A stretch of 57,361 nucleotides of DNA from Bradyrhizobium sp. (GCF_030654605.1 NZ_JAURXB010000241.1:1-57361), one strand, 5' to 3'; counted from the first letter of the stretch, positions 33,585 through 42,437 are shown. A program made the numbers and translations. Notes: generated by a model not told the origin, from the letters alone.

Positions 33585-35778
33585 GGTTTCAGCCGTCAGC
33601 GTCGCCTATGGCCAGCACCGCGCCTTGAGCGATGCGGCGTTGACCGTCGACCGCGGCGAGATCGTCGTCATCCTCGGCGCCAACGGTGCGGGCAAGACCT
33701 CCTTGATGAAGGCCATCGCCGGCATCGTGCCGAGCCTGCCGGGCAATCGCGTCGCGCTTTCCGGCCGCGATATTTCGCGGCTGCCGGCGCACGAGATCGT
33801 CGAGGCGGGCCTGGCGTCAGTGCCGGAAGGACGCGGCATTTTCGGCGAATTGACCGTCGCCGAAAACCTGCTGCTGGGCGCCAATCCGAAACGGGCGCGC
33901 GACAGCGAGACCGCGCGTCGCAAGAAGGTGCTGTCGCTGTTTCCCCGTCTCAACGAACGGATGGGCCAGATGGTTCGCACCATGAGTGGCGGCGAGCAGC
34001 AGATGGTCGCGATCGGCCGCGCGCTGATGTCGAATCCGGACATCTTGCTGCTGGACGAACCCTCGCTCGGCCTGTCGCCGCTGCTGGTGCGCGAATTGTT
34101 TTCAGCGTTGCGGCAAGTACGCGAAACCGGCGTCGGTTTGTTGATGGTCGAGCAGAACGCCCGGGAAAGTCTGGCACTCGCCGATCGCGGCTATCTGATC
34201 GAAAACGGCAAGATCGTCGGCAGCGGCACGGCGCAGGCGCTGCAGTCCGACCCCGCGGTGCGGCGGGCTTATCTGGGCGGAATCGAAACCGGCGCCAAGC
34301 CAGAAAATCATGGAGGGAAAATCGCAATGAACAAGATCAATCTGTTGCTTGAAAACCAGGATGTCGAGGCGATCGACGGCGTCACCTTCGAACGCCTCAA
34401 CCCGATGACGGGCGAGGTCGCCACCCGCGCGGCGGCGGCGAAGATTGCCGACGTCAAGCGCGCGGCCGATGCCGCCGCGGCGGCGTTTCCGGCATGGTCG
34501 GCGACCGGCCCGAGCGCGCGCCGCATGATTCTGCTCAAGGCCGCCGACGTACTGGCGAGCAAGACGCCGCAATTCATCGAATTGATGGCCGCGGAAACCG
34601 GCTCCACCGCCGGTTGGGCCGGGTTCAACGTCCATCTCGCCGCCGGCATGCTGCGTGAAGCGGCCTCGATGACGACGCAGATTTCCGGCGAGGTGATTCC
34701 CTCCGACAAGCCCGGATGTATCGCGATGGCGATCCGCCAGCCCGCCGGCGTCGTGCTCAGCATCGCGCCGTGGAACGCGCCTGTCATCCTCGGTGTGCGT
34801 GCGATCGCGTTGCCGCTGGCCTGTGGCAATACCGTCGTACTCAAGGCGTCCGAAATCTGTCCCGGCACGCACCGGCTGATCGCGGAATGTCTGCGCGAAG
34901 CCGGCCTGCCGCCGGGCGTCCTCAACGTCATCACCAATGCGCTGGAAGACGCGCCTGTCCTGATCGATGCGCTGATTTCCCATCCCGCCGTACGCCGTAT
35001 CAATTTTACCGGTTCGACGCGGGTCGGGCACATCATCGCGCAGACCGCCGCGAAGTATCTGAAGCCGGCGCTGCTCGAACTCGGCGGCAAGGCGCCACTG
35101 CTGGTGCTTGATGATGCCGACCTCGATGCCGCCGTTGCGGCCGCCGCGTTCGGCGCTTTCATGAACCAGGGACAGATCTGCATGTCGACCGAACGCATCG
35201 TGGTCGACAACAAGGTCGCCGATGCCTTTGTCGCCAAACTGGCCACCAAGGCGGAAACGCTGGTGGCCGGTGATCCGCGCAAGGGCAATACCCCGCTGGG
35301 CTCCCTGATCGGCGTCGAGGCCGCCAACCGGATTCAGGGCTTGATCCAGGATGCGATCGGGAAGGGCGCCCGCGTCGTCGCCGGTGGCAAGGTCGACGGC
35401 ACGCTGATGTCGGCGACGGTGGTCGATCATGTCACCTCGACCATGCGGATCTATAACGAGGAGTCGTTCGGCCCTGTCGTCTCCATCGTCCGCGTCAACG
35501 GCGTCGAAGAGGCGGTGCGGGTCGCCAACGATACCGAATACGGCCTGTCGGCCTCGGTGTTCGGCCGCGACATCGCGCGGGCGCTCGATGTCGCCAAGCG
35601 AATCGAGTCCGGCATTTGCCACGTCAACGGACCGACCGTGCACGACGAGGCCCAGATGCCGTTCGGCGGCGTGAAAGCGTCCGGCTACGGCCGCTTCGGC
35701 GGCAAGGCGGGCATCGCCGAGTTCACCGAGCTGCGATGGATCACGATCGAGACCGGCCCGCAGCACTATCCGATCTGA
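33577..35778 (+). CDS. Continuous LivF ATPase-aldehyde dehydrogenase reading frame
   Basis: A single open frame of 733 codons encodes, from ATG 33577, a complete LivF ATPase followed by a complete aldehyde dehydrogenase with no stop between them. The ATPase part (residues 1-~238) has Walker A GANGAGKTSLMKA, signature MSGGEQQMVAIGRAL and Walker B LLLDEPSLGL. A ~12-residue linker (residues ~239-250, ending GGKIA) leads to Met251, the natural dehydrogenase start. GGAGGG sits eight bases before that ATG, so a separate dehydrogenase may also be made by internal initiation. The sequence shows either a genuine fusion or loss of the LivF stop codon with the dehydrogenase still independently translated. 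Confidence 0.8.
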   Translation: MLEVSAVSVAYGQHRALSDAALTVDRGEIVVILGANGAGKTSLMKAIAGIVPSLPGNRVALSGRDISRLPAHEIVEAGLASVPEGRGIFGELTVAENLLLGANPKRARDSETARRKKVLSLFPRLNERMGQMVRTMSGGEQQMVAIGRALMSNPDILLLDEPSLGLSPLLVRELFSALRQVRETGVGLLMVEQNARESLALADRGYLIENGKIVGSGTAQALQSDPAVRRAYLGGIETGAKPENHGGKIAMNKINLLLENQDVEAIDGVTFERLNPMTGEVATRAAAAKIADVKRAADAAAAAFPAWSATGPSARRMILLKAADVLASKTPQFIELMAAETGSTAGWAGFNVHLAAGMLREAASMTTQISGEVIPSDKPGCIAMAIRQPAGVVLSIAPWNAPVILGVRAIALPLACGNTVVLKASEICPGTHRLIAECLREAGLPPGVLNVITNALEDAPVLIDALISHPAVRRINFTGSTRVGHIIAQTAAKYLKPALLELGGKAPLLVLDDADLDAAVAAAAFGAFMNQGQICMSTERIVVDNKVADAFVAKLATKAETLVAGDPRKGNTPLGSLIGVEAANRIQGLIQDAIGKGARVVAGGKVDGTLMSATVVDHVTSTMRIYNEESFGPVVSIVRVNGVEEAVRVANDTEYGLSASVFGRDIARALDVAKRIESGICHVNGPTVHDEAQMPFGGVKASGYGRFGGKAGIAEFTELRWITIETGPQHYPI
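34327..35778 (+). CDS. Aldehyde dehydrogenase (possible separate product of internal start)
   Basis: The 483-residue NAD(P)-dependent aldehyde dehydrogenase domain, considered as its own product. The catalytic Glu is in LELGGKAPLLVL (~250) and the nucleophile Cys in NQGQICMSTER (~284). The NAD-binding FTGSTRVG and the Asn of the WNAP motif (SIAPWNAPVILG, ~147-158) are intact. It resembles salicylaldehyde/vanillin-type dehydrogenases. ATG 34327 follows GGAGGG with good spacing. It lies at the end of the Liv importer operon, so it may oxidise the imported aldehyde or a derived one. See also the overlapping continuous frame with LivF. Confidence 0.78.
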   Translation: MNKINLLLENQDVEAIDGVTFERLNPMTGEVATRAAAAKIADVKRAADAAAAAFPAWSATGPSARRMILLKAADVLASKTPQFIELMAAETGSTAGWAGFNVHLAAGMLREAASMTTQISGEVIPSDKPGCIAMAIRQPAGVVLSIAPWNAPVILGVRAIALPLACGNTVVLKASEICPGTHRLIAECLREAGLPPGVLNVITNALEDAPVLIDALISHPAVRRINFTGSTRVGHIIAQTAAKYLKPALLELGGKAPLLVLDDADLDAAVAAAAFGAFMNQGQICMSTERIVVDNKVADAFVAKLATKAETLVAGDPRKGNTPLGSLIGVEAANRIQGLIQDAIGKGARVVAGGKVDGTLMSATVVDHVTSTMRIYNEESFGPVVSIVRVNGVEEAVRVANDTEYGLSASVFGRDIARALDVAKRIESGICHVNGPTVHDEAQMPFGGVKASGYGRFGGKAGIAEFTELRWITIETGPQHYPI

Positions 35779-35823
35779 GGCATTCCAAGGACAAATGACT
35801 ACCTGATTGCTGGTCCAGCCCTC

Positions 35824-35843
35824 CGCATATTGACGAATATGCG
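35824..35843. promoter_or_regulatory. Perfect 8-bp inverted repeat in the dehydrogenase-HlyD gap
   Basis: CGCATATT, spacer GACG, AATATGCG forms a perfect inverted repeat 46 bp after the aldehyde dehydrogenase. There is no T-tract, so an operator is more likely than a terminator. It lies in a 405-bp gap (35779-36183) before the HlyD-type gene. No convincing gene is seen in the rest of that gap. Confidence 0.4.
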
Positions 35844-36183
35844 AAGAAAAGGTATATGGGTATGGTGTCAGCCCGCTCTGCCACCCTCGGCCTTGGCGAA
35901 GCCGGCCGACTGGTTTTCGGTGGTGGCCGGACCGAGGAGCAAATAGCTTCCGCCCCTATTAGGCCGGAAATTCCCTGCAGTTTTCGTTCGAATCTTACGC
36001 GCCGGTTAGCGCCGAACTCGATTTTCATGACCCCATCTGTCGGTTTGCCGGGAGGATGAGCGTCTTAGAAGTGTGGCGCGACACGTTTACGAAATGTGAA
36101 AAGGACATCGTGGGCGCGCGGGGCAACCCGTCACGCAGGGCCCGCCAGGGCCAGCGTTACGAGCTGCCGGGATCATCGAGGCA

Positions 36184-37257
36184 ATGACGGAAGAAAAGAC
36201 CAAATTGCTGAAGTCGCTTGCGATCGACCGAAGCGCGAGCGTGGCAGCGCCCGTGTCAGGCGGCCGGTCGCGTTGGCTGCTGGGGGCAGTCGCAGGCGTC
36301 GCGGTCATTGCAGTAGCCGCGGTGGTGGTGTTCGGCTTGCCCGAATTTCGCGGCCTGCGCGGCGCCGAACCCACTGTCGCGCAGCCGGCGGTAACGGCCT
36401 CTCCGCAGCCGCCGCAGCAGGACATGGTGAAGAAGGACACCGGAGCGCTGGCCGCGTCCGGCTACGTGGTCGCACGCCGCAAGGCGACGGTTGCCGCCGA
36501 GATCACCGGCAAGGTAATGGAAGTGCTGATCGAGGAGGGCATGACCGTCACCGAGGGGCAGGTGGTAGCGCGGCTCGACAGTGTGCTCGCCGAATCGGAT
36601 CTGGCGCTGGCCCGCTCACGCGTCGAAGCGGCGGATGCTGCGATCGGCGCTGTTACCGCCGACCTGAAGGACGCTACCCTGATTCTTTCGCGGGTTCAGA
36701 CGTTGGCGCAGAAGAATTATGCGACGGATGCCGATCATACCAAGGCCCAGGCACGCGTTGGCGTGTTGACCGCGCAGCTGCGCCAGGCGCAATCGCAGCG
36801 TGACAGCGCAAGACTCGACGCCGAGCGCAGCGCCTCGGTGCTCGGCAAGTACAGGATACGTGCGCCCTTCAGCGGCGTCGTGGTCGACCGCAGCGCGCAA
36901 CCGGGAGAAATGATCTCGCCGATGTCGGTCGGCGGTTTCACGCGGACCGGCATCTGCACCATCGTGGACATGGATTCCATCGAGGTCGAGGTCGACGTCA
37001 ACGAGGCGTTCATCGGACGTGTCGTTGCCGGCGGCAAGGTCAACGCCGTGCTCGATGCCTATCCGGACTGGTCGATACCGGCGTCCGTGATCGCCATCGT
37101 GCCGACGGCCAATCGCGAGAAGGCGACCGTCAAGGTTCGTATCCGGTTCGAGCAGAAGGATCCGCGCATCCTGCCCGATATGGCGGTGAAGGTGACGTTC
37201 ATACGCGACGCGAACGCCGGCGCGCTGCCGCCGAATGCGACCGCTTCCGCCAACTGA
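36184..37257 (+). CDS. HlyD/MacA-type periplasmic adaptor protein
   Basis: A 357-residue membrane-fusion protein. One transmembrane helix lies at ~31-51, after a short cytoplasmic N-terminus. The biotinyl-lipoyl half-motifs are present (ASGYVVARRKATVAAEITGKV ~91-111 and APFSGVVVDRSAQPGEMIS ~226-244), separated by a coiled-coil hairpin rich in Ala/Gln/Arg (~140-220). A beta-barrel domain follows. It would link the inner-membrane ABC exporter encoded downstream to an outer-membrane channel not encoded here. The next gene begins 20 bp after its stop, in the same operon. Confidence 0.88.
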   Translation: MTEEKTKLLKSLAIDRSASVAAPVSGGRSRWLLGAVAGVAVIAVAAVVVFGLPEFRGLRGAEPTVAQPAVTASPQPPQQDMVKKDTGALAASGYVVARRKATVAAEITGKVMEVLIEEGMTVTEGQVVARLDSVLAESDLALARSRVEAADAAIGAVTADLKDATLILSRVQTLAQKNYATDADHTKAQARVGVLTAQLRQAQSQRDSARLDAERSASVLGKYRIRAPFSGVVVDRSAQPGEMISPMSVGGFTRTGICTIVDMDSIEVEVDVNEAFIGRVVAGGKVNAVLDAYPDWSIPASVIAIVPTANREKATVKVRIRFEQKDPRILPDMAVKVTFIRDANAGALPPNATASAN

Positions 37258-37277
37258 ATTCGACAGGGAGAAGACAA

Positions 37278-37976
37278 GTGGCGTCAGAAAATCCGATGGT
37301 GAGTCTCGTTGGCGTGAGCAAGCGCTTCGTCAAAGGCAAGGAGACGATTGCGATCTTCGATCATCTCGACCTGGTGATACCGCGCGGCGATTTCGTCGCG
37401 GTGATGGGGCCGTCCGGCTCGGGCAAGACCACCCTGCTCAATCTGCTCGGCGGAATCGATCGCGCCGATGCAGGCGAGGTGCGCATCGCCGACAGCCGCA
37501 TCGACGGCATGTCCGAGGGCCGGTTGGCGAGCTGGCGCGCGGCCAACATCGGCTTCATTTTCCAGTTCTACAATTTGATGCCGATGCTGACGGCTGCGCA
37601 AAACGTCGAACTTCCCCTGTTGCTGACGAATCTGCGCAAGAAGGAGCGGGCGGAACGCGTCCACACCGCGCTGTCGGTGGTTGGTCTCGCCGATCGGGTC
37701 AAACACCATCCGCGCGAAATGTCGGGCGGCCAGCAGCAGCGCGTCGCCATCGCGCGCGCCATCGTGTCGGATCCGAACCTGCTGCTCTGCGACGAACCGA
37801 CCGGTGACCTCGACCGTCACTCCGCCGACGAAATTCTCTCGATCCTGCAGCTGCTCAACAAGGAGCTCGGCAAGACCATCGTGATGGTCACGCACGATCC
37901 CGCGGCGGCGCGCTATGCGCAGCGGACGCTGCATCTCGACAAGGGCCAGTTCGTCGAACAGGAGCTTGCGGCGTGA
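37278..37976 (+). CDS. MacB/LolD-type ABC exporter ATPase
   Basis: A 232-residue ATPase typical of MacB- or LolD-type systems. Walker [18 protein letters not shown] (~44-60), signature [14 protein letters not shown] (~149-162), Walker [13 protein letters not shown] (~169-180) and the H-loop [10 protein letters not shown] are all canonical. The start is GTG at 37278, with GGGAGAAG upstream. It overlaps the following permease by four bases (GTGA). It energises the two FtsX-like permeases for export or lipoprotein/envelope work. Confidence 0.93.
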   Translation: MASENPMVSLVGVSKRFVKGKETIAIFDHLDLVIPRGDFVAVMGPSGSGKTTLLNLLGGIDRADAGEVRIADSRIDGMSEGRLASWRAANIGFIFQFYNLMPMLTAAQNVELPLLLTNLRKKERAERVHTALSVVGLADRVKHHPREMSGGQQQRVAIARAIVSDPNLLLCDEPTGDLDRHSADEILSILQLLNKELGKTIVMVTHDPAAARYAQRTLHLDKGQFVEQELAA

Positions 37977-39133
37977 ACGACTTCGACCTGGTACGGAAGA
38001 ACCTGTTCCGCCGCAAGCTGCGCGCGATACTGATGATCGTATCGATCCTGATCGCGTTCATGATCTTCGGCGTGCTCGCCGGATTCTACCGCGCCTTCAC
38101 GGCAGGGGAGGATCGCGCCGCCGCCGATCGGCTCATCACCGTCAACAAGATCAACTTCACCCAGCCGCTCCCGATTGCCTATTTCAATCGCGTGCGCGCG
38201 CTGGACGGGGTGCGGCAGGTGACCCACGCCAACTGGTTCGGCGGATACTATCAGGACCCGAAGAATTTCCTGATGACACTGGCGATCGAGCCCGTGACCT
38301 ATTTCGATGTCTATCGCAGCGAGTTCGAGGTTCCGCCCGAGCAGCTTCAGGCCTTCGTCCGTGACCGCGGCAGCGCGGTGGTCGGTGAAGCGCTGGCAAG
38401 GAAATGGGGCTGGAAGGTCGGAGACCGCATTCCGGTTTCGAGCAACATCTTCAGCCGGCGCAGCGGCGGGCATACCTGGGACCTCACCATCGCCGGCATC
38501 ATCAAGGGCAAGGCGGAGCACGTCGACACCAACTTCCTGCTGTTTCAGTACGCCTATTTCGACGAGACCCGCTCGTTCGGCAAGGACACCATCGGCTGGA
38601 TGATTCTCCAGACCAATTCGCCCGAGAACAACGACCGCGTCGCAAAGGCCATCGATGCGATGTTCGCCAATTCCACCGCGGAAACCTCGACCGACACCGA
38701 AAAGGCCTTCGGCAAGGCGTTCGCGGCGCAGTTCGGCAACATCGCCCTGATCGTGTTCCTGGTGGTCGGCGCCGCCTTCGTCACCATCCTGATGATCGTC
38801 GGCAACACCATGGCGCTCTCGATCCGCGAACGCACGAGGGAGATCGGCGTGCTGAAGACGCTCGGATTCTCGGGCGGGCGAATTCTGCGCATGGTGCTGG
38901 GTGAATCGGTGCTGCTGGCGTTGCTCGGCGGCTTGCCGGGGCTGGGGATTGCGGCGCTGATCGCGATGGCGATGCGCAGCAGCCTGTCCGGTATCGCACC
39001 GGCCTTTGCTGTGTCGCCCACCATCGCGCTGCAGGGAATAGCGCTGATGGTCGCGCTCGGCCTGATCACCGGGATCATTCCGGCGCTCAATGCCATGCGG
39101 CTCAAAATCGCAACCGCGCTCGGACGGGGATAA
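37973..39133 (+). CDS. FtsX-like ABC permease (first)
   Basis: A 386-residue inner-membrane permease of the MacB/FtsX family. One helix lies at ~18-40, then a large periplasmic domain (~45-260), then three helices near 262-286, 312-335 and 355-378. This is the four-helix MacB topology. LSIRERTREIGVLKTLGFSGGRI (~282-304) is the conserved coupling-helix region that contacts the ATPase. The start is GTG overlapping the ATPase stop. The transported substrate is unknown. Confidence 0.88.
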   Translation: MNDFDLVRKNLFRRKLRAILMIVSILIAFMIFGVLAGFYRAFTAGEDRAAADRLITVNKINFTQPLPIAYFNRVRALDGVRQVTHANWFGGYYQDPKNFLMTLAIEPVTYFDVYRSEFEVPPEQLQAFVRDRGSAVVGEALARKWGWKVGDRIPVSSNIFSRRSGGHTWDLTIAGIIKGKAEHVDTNFLLFQYAYFDETRSFGKDTIGWMILQTNSPENNDRVAKAIDAMFANSTAETSTDTEKAFGKAFAAQFGNIALIVFLVVGAAFVTILMIVGNTMALSIRERTREIGVLKTLGFSGGRILRMVLGESVLLALLGGLPGLGIAALIAMAMRSSLSGIAPAFAVSPTIALQGIALMVALGLITGIIPALNAMRLKIATALGRG

Positions 39134-39135
39134 TC

Positions 39136-40323
39136 ATGCGTTCGCTTTTGCTGCAGGTCATGGCGGTCACCTCGATCAATCTCAGGAGCATGGGGCAGCG
39201 ACGCTGGCTGTCGCTGTCGACGGTGATCGCGGTTGCGCTGGTGGTGATCGTGCTGCTCGCCTTCCTCGCGATGGCCAATGGGTTCCAGCGCACCATTGCC
39301 GGATCGGGCGCCGATGACATCGCCATCGTGCTGCGGGCGGGCTCGCAGGCGGAGATCAACAGCACGGTGAGCCGCGACCAGGTGCGCCTGATCGAGGACG
39401 GGCCGGGCATCGCGCGTGGCAGCGACGGCAAGCCGCTGATCTCGCCCGAATTGTATCTCGTCGTCGACGGCGTCAAACGTTCGACGAAGACGAAGGCCAA
39501 CCTGCCGCTGCGCGGGATCGGCGAACAGGGCGCGACGCTGCGCAAGGGCGTTGCCATCACATCCGGCCGCATGTTCGGCCGCGGCAGCAACGAGGTAGTG
39601 GTCGGCAAGGCGCTGCTGCGGGAATTCGAAGGTTTCGAGCTCGGCAGCACGGTCGCGTTCGGCGCGACACGCTGGACCGTGGTCGGGGTGTTCGAAGCCG
39701 GTGGCAGCGTGTTCGAATCCGAGATCTGGGCGGACCTGCCGGTGGTGCAGAGCCTGTTCAACCGCAACAACGTGGTGCAGACCGTCCGCGCGCGTCTCAC
39801 TGGGCCGGCCGCGCTGAGCGAGCTCAAGAGCTACAGCGACAACGATCCGCGCTTGAAGCTCGACGTCAAATCCGAGGCCGCCTACTTTGCCGAACAGGCG
39901 TCGCAGACCTCCGATTTGATCCAGAAGCTGGGCTGGCCACTGGCGATCGCGATGGCGCTCGGCGCGCTCGCCGGCGCGCTCAACACCATGTATTCTTCCG
40001 TGGCAGCCCGCGCGACGGAAATCGCAACGCTGCGAGCCATCGGCTTTGGGGGCTTTCCGGCCTTTGTCGGCACGCTGGCGGAATCGCTGTCGCTGGCGGC
40101 GATCGGCGGGCTGCTCGGCGCTGCGGCGACCTATCTGATCTTCGACGGCGTCACGGCCTCGACGCTGGGCGGAAACTTTACCCAGGTGGTATTCGACTTC
40201 AAGCTCTCGGGATGGCTGATCGCCGAGGGCGTTGCGCTGGCGCTGGTCGTCGGATTGGTCGGCGGATTATTTCCGGCGATCCGCGCGGCGCGGATGCCGA
40301 TCGTTGCGGGATTGTACGCGTGA
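39136..40323 (+). CDS. FtsX-like ABC permease (second)
   Basis: A 395-residue second permease with the same topology as its neighbour: helix at ~22-46, periplasmic domain ~50-275, then helices near 272-296, 316-340 and 358-382. VAARATEIATLRAIGFGGFPAFVG (~290-313) is the coupling-helix motif. Two non-identical FtsX permeases with one ATPase and an HlyD adaptor suggest a heterodimeric exporter, as in some envelope-component or peptide efflux systems. It starts two bases after the first permease stop. Confidence 0.87.
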   Translation: MRSLLLQVMAVTSINLRSMGQRRWLSLSTVIAVALVVIVLLAFLAMANGFQRTIAGSGADDIAIVLRAGSQAEINSTVSRDQVRLIEDGPGIARGSDGKPLISPELYLVVDGVKRSTKTKANLPLRGIGEQGATLRKGVAITSGRMFGRGSNEVVVGKALLREFEGFELGSTVAFGATRWTVVGVFEAGGSVFESEIWADLPVVQSLFNRNNVVQTVRARLTGPAALSELKSYSDNDPRLKLDVKSEAAYFAEQASQTSDLIQKLGWPLAIAMALGALAGALNTMYSSVAARATEIATLRAIGFGGFPAFVGTLAESLSLAAIGGLLGAAATYLIFDGVTASTLGGNFTQVVFDFKLSGWLIAEGVALALVVGLVGGLFPAIRAARMPIVAGLYA

Positions 40324-40474
40324 TTGGTCGCCGCGTCGCGGTCGTCCAAATACCACCTGTGGATGTGTCCGGACTTGGTCAGGTTCCGCGCCTTGCCGAT
40401 TTACCGCAAGTGCGAAGCCGTGTTGCCGCGCCGGATATATTTCGGCTCGGCCATGCTTGCCGATCGAGATCGCC

Positions 40475-40503
40475 TTGACAGCGCTAACATCCGGCTCGAA
40501 ACT
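40475..40503 (+). promoter_or_regulatory. Possible sigma-70-like promoter before dctP
   Basis: TTGACA at 40475-40480 matches the -35 consensus exactly. After a 17-bp spacer the -10 position reads GAAACT, a weak match. It lies ~60-90 bp upstream of the dctP-like start codon in a 240-bp gap that holds no gene. It is recorded because the -35 is perfect; the -10 is doubtful. Confidence 0.3.
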
Positions 40504-40563
40504 CCCTTCATAAAATCAAGAAAACATCAATCAAGGAGGATGCTATCCAACGGAGGGAATGAA

Positions 40564-41682
40564 ATGCTCAAGTACACGTCAACTATTGTCGTGGCTGCGG
40601 CCCTCGGACTCGTCGCCGCCTTTACCCAGCCAGTGCAGGCTCAGGCGCCAAAACCCCTATTATTAAAGGGGCAATCGACGCACCCCGCGTCATCGAATTT
40701 CCATCTCATCTTCAAGCTCTGGGCCGAGTCCGTCGAAAAGATGTCGGGCGGCCGCCTCAAGATCGAGACGCTCCCCGCCGGCGCGATCGTTCCGCCGTTC
40801 GAGGTATTCGACGCCACATCGAAAAACGTCCTCGACGTCGGAATGGCGCCGTTCGGCTACATTCTCGGTCGCAACACCGCGACGATCCCGATGTCGCACG
40901 GTCCGCTGTTCGGCATGGACGGAAGCGACTACTGGGCCTGGTACTATGACGGCGGCGGCATGGCCCTGCTGGAAGAATTCTATCGCGACGTCCTCAAGCT
41001 CAACGTCGTCGGCTTCCCGATTCCGACCGACTACCCGCAGGGCATGGGCTGGTTCAAGAAGGAGATCAACAGCCTCGCCGACCTCAAGGGCCTGAAATAT
41101 CGCATCTACGGCATCGGCGCGGAAACCTACGGCCGGCTTGGCGTGTCGGTCGTGACCATTCCTGGCGGCGAGATCGTTCCGGCGATGGAGCGCGGCGTGA
41201 TCGAAGGCGCCGAATGGATCAACTGCGAGGAAGACAAGAAGCTCGGTCTGCACCAGGTCGCGAAGCACTACTACACCCCTGGCATGCACGAGCCCGTGAC
41301 CGGGGGGCAGTTGATGATCAACGGCGACGTCTGGAAGAAGCTGACGCCGGACCTGCAGGAGATCGTCAAGGTTGCCAGCGTCTATGCCACGACGCAGCGC
41401 AATTTCGCGTTCAACCGCGAGACCGCGCAGGCCTGCCAGGACCTTATAAAGGCGGGCGTCCAGATGCATCGCACGCCGGACGAGATCCTGAAGAACTTCC
41501 TCGACGAGTGGGAGAAGATCCAGGCCGAGTACGCCGCCAAGAACCCCTTCTACAAGAAGGCGATGGAGAGTCAGAAGGCCTACGCCGAGAAAATCGTTCC
41601 GTTCAAGCTTTCCTGGTTCCCGCCCTATAATTTCGCCGGCGAGTACTACTGGAAAGACAAGGTCTATCTGCAGAAGAAGTGA
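40564..41682 (+). CDS. TRAP transporter substrate-binding protein (DctP family)
   Basis: A 372-residue periplasmic receptor of a TRAP transporter. A signal peptide ends QAQ (~29 residues). The family-specific Arg contacting the carboxylate is expected in the LKYRIYGIGAETYGRLGVSVV region (~178-198), and AMERGVIEGAEW (~209-220) is the conserved region before the dimer helix. The resemblance is to TakP-like alpha-keto acid receptors. GGAGGG sits six bases before the ATG; a longer start eight codons upstream is possible. A terminator-like hairpin and repeats separate it from the permease genes, probably giving receptor excess. Confidence 0.9.
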   Translation: MLKYTSTIVVAAALGLVAAFTQPVQAQAPKPLLLKGQSTHPASSNFHLIFKLWAESVEKMSGGRLKIETLPAGAIVPPFEVFDATSKNVLDVGMAPFGYILGRNTATIPMSHGPLFGMDGSDYWAWYYDGGGMALLEEFYRDVLKLNVVGFPIPTDYPQGMGWFKKEINSLADLKGLKYRIYGIGAETYGRLGVSVVTIPGGEIVPAMERGVIEGAEWINCEEDKKLGLHQVAKHYYTPGMHEPVTGGQLMINGDVWKKLTPDLQEIVKVASVYATTQRNFAFNRETAQACQDLIKAGVQMHRTPDEILKNFLDEWEKIQAEYAAKNPFYKKAMESQKAYAEKIVPFKLSWFPPYNFAGEYYWKDKVYLQKK

Positions 41683-41698
41683 TCCGCTTTCGCGCGCG

Positions 41699-41727
41699 CA
41701 ACTGGCGTCATTGAAAGGCGCCAGTTG
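41699..41727 (+). terminator. Hairpin after dctP-like gene
   Basis: CAACTGGCG (41699-41707) and CGCCAGTTG (41719-41727) form a perfect 9-bp stem with an 11-base loop, followed by CTTTCC. It sits 16 bp after the receptor stop, and it could be a partial terminator or a stabiliser that lets the receptor be made in excess over the two permease subunits. Confidence 0.6.
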
Positions 41728-41735
41728 CTTTCCAG

Positions 41736-41786
41736 GGGCATGATCCGGAAAAGTGGGAACCGGCTTTCCGAAAAGATCACGCTCAA
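41736..41786. repeat. Dispersed Rhizobiales-type intergenic repeat
   Basis: The stretch reads GGGCATGATCCGGAAAAGTG followed by GGAACCGGCTTTCCGAAAAG and ATCACGCTCAA. I recognise this as a repeat seen between genes in Bradyrhizobium-type genomes, with GATC ends and an internal GGAAA/TTTCC pairing. A degenerate copy may occur at about 50458-50478 (CATGATCCTGGAAAAGCGG). Recognition is from memory and needs a genome search. Confidence 0.5.
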
Positions 41787-41797
41787 CCGAGAGATGA

Positions 41798-41833
41798 GAT
41801 CATGATGCGATTCTTTGTATTCGCCTCATGATC
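41798..41833. repeat. Imperfect 13-bp hairpin before the dctQ start
   Basis: GATCATGATGCGA (41798-41810) pairs with TCGCCTCATGATC (41821-41833) with one mismatch and a 10-base loop. Its right arm ends directly at the G-rich Shine-Dalgarno sequence (GGGGGGA) for the small permease start at 41847. In mRNA it could mask or expose the ribosome site. It may be part of the same repeat as its left neighbour. Confidence 0.45.
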
Positions 41834-41846
41834 GGGGGGATCATTC

Positions 41847-42437
41847 ATGTCGATTGACGGCGGAGCCTCGCATCCTGCCGGCGTGGGAAGAGAATTTCCA
41901 CACGCCTTCTACACGATCATTCGGGCCATCGACCGGTTCTCGGACGTTACCGGCAAACTCATCTCGCTGACGATGCTGTTCCTCGTGGTGACGATCACCT
42001 ACGAGGTCGTGATGCGCTACGGGTTCAATGCCCCGACCGCCTGGGTTTACGAGTCGAGCTTCATGGCCAACGGCGCGGCCTTCATGCTCGGCTGCGGATA
42101 TGCGCTCTACAAGGGCGCGCACGTCCGTACCGATATTTACTGGGAGAATTTTTCGGAGCGCACCAAGGGGATCATCGACATGATCTCATACGTCCTGCTG
42201 TTCTACCCGGTCATGATCACCTTCATGGTGGTCAGCTACGACGCCGCAATGCATTCCTGGGACACCGGCGAGAGGTCGCAGGAAAGCGTGTGGCGCGTGA
42301 TCATGTGGCCATTCCGGGCCACCATCCCGCTGGCGGCCGTCCTGCTGATGATCCAGGGCGTCTCGGAAGTATTGAAGTGCTGGTATCAGATTCAGTTCGG
42401 GCGTGAGTTCGAGCACAAGGAAAAGATCGAGATATGA
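41847..42437 (+). CDS. TRAP transporter small permease (DctQ family)
   Basis: A 196-residue membrane protein with four hydrophobic segments (about 33-53, 69-88, 110-132, 152-175), the DctQ topology. The pattern YEVVMRYGFNAPTAWVYE at ~51-68 is the conserved RY-x-F.....W.E motif. It overlaps the large permease gene by four bases. The start follows GGGGGGA. It forms the inner-membrane complex with the large subunit and takes solute from the DctP-type receptor; the ligand is probably an organic anion. Confidence 0.92.
   Translation: MSIDGGASHPAGVGREFPHAFYTIIRAIDRFSDVTGKLISLTMLFLVVTITYEVVMRYGFNAPTAWVYESSFMANGAAFMLGCGYALYKGAHVRTDIYWENFSERTKGIIDMISYVLLFYPVMITFMVVSYDAAMHSWDTGERSQESVWRVIMWPFRATIPLAAVLLMIQGVSEVLKCWYQIQFGREFEHKEKIEI

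Noticed and set aside
35856..36059. A 67-codon frame between the dehydrogenase and HlyD genes
   Set aside because: It has no ribosome site, no conserved pattern and ends far from the next gene.
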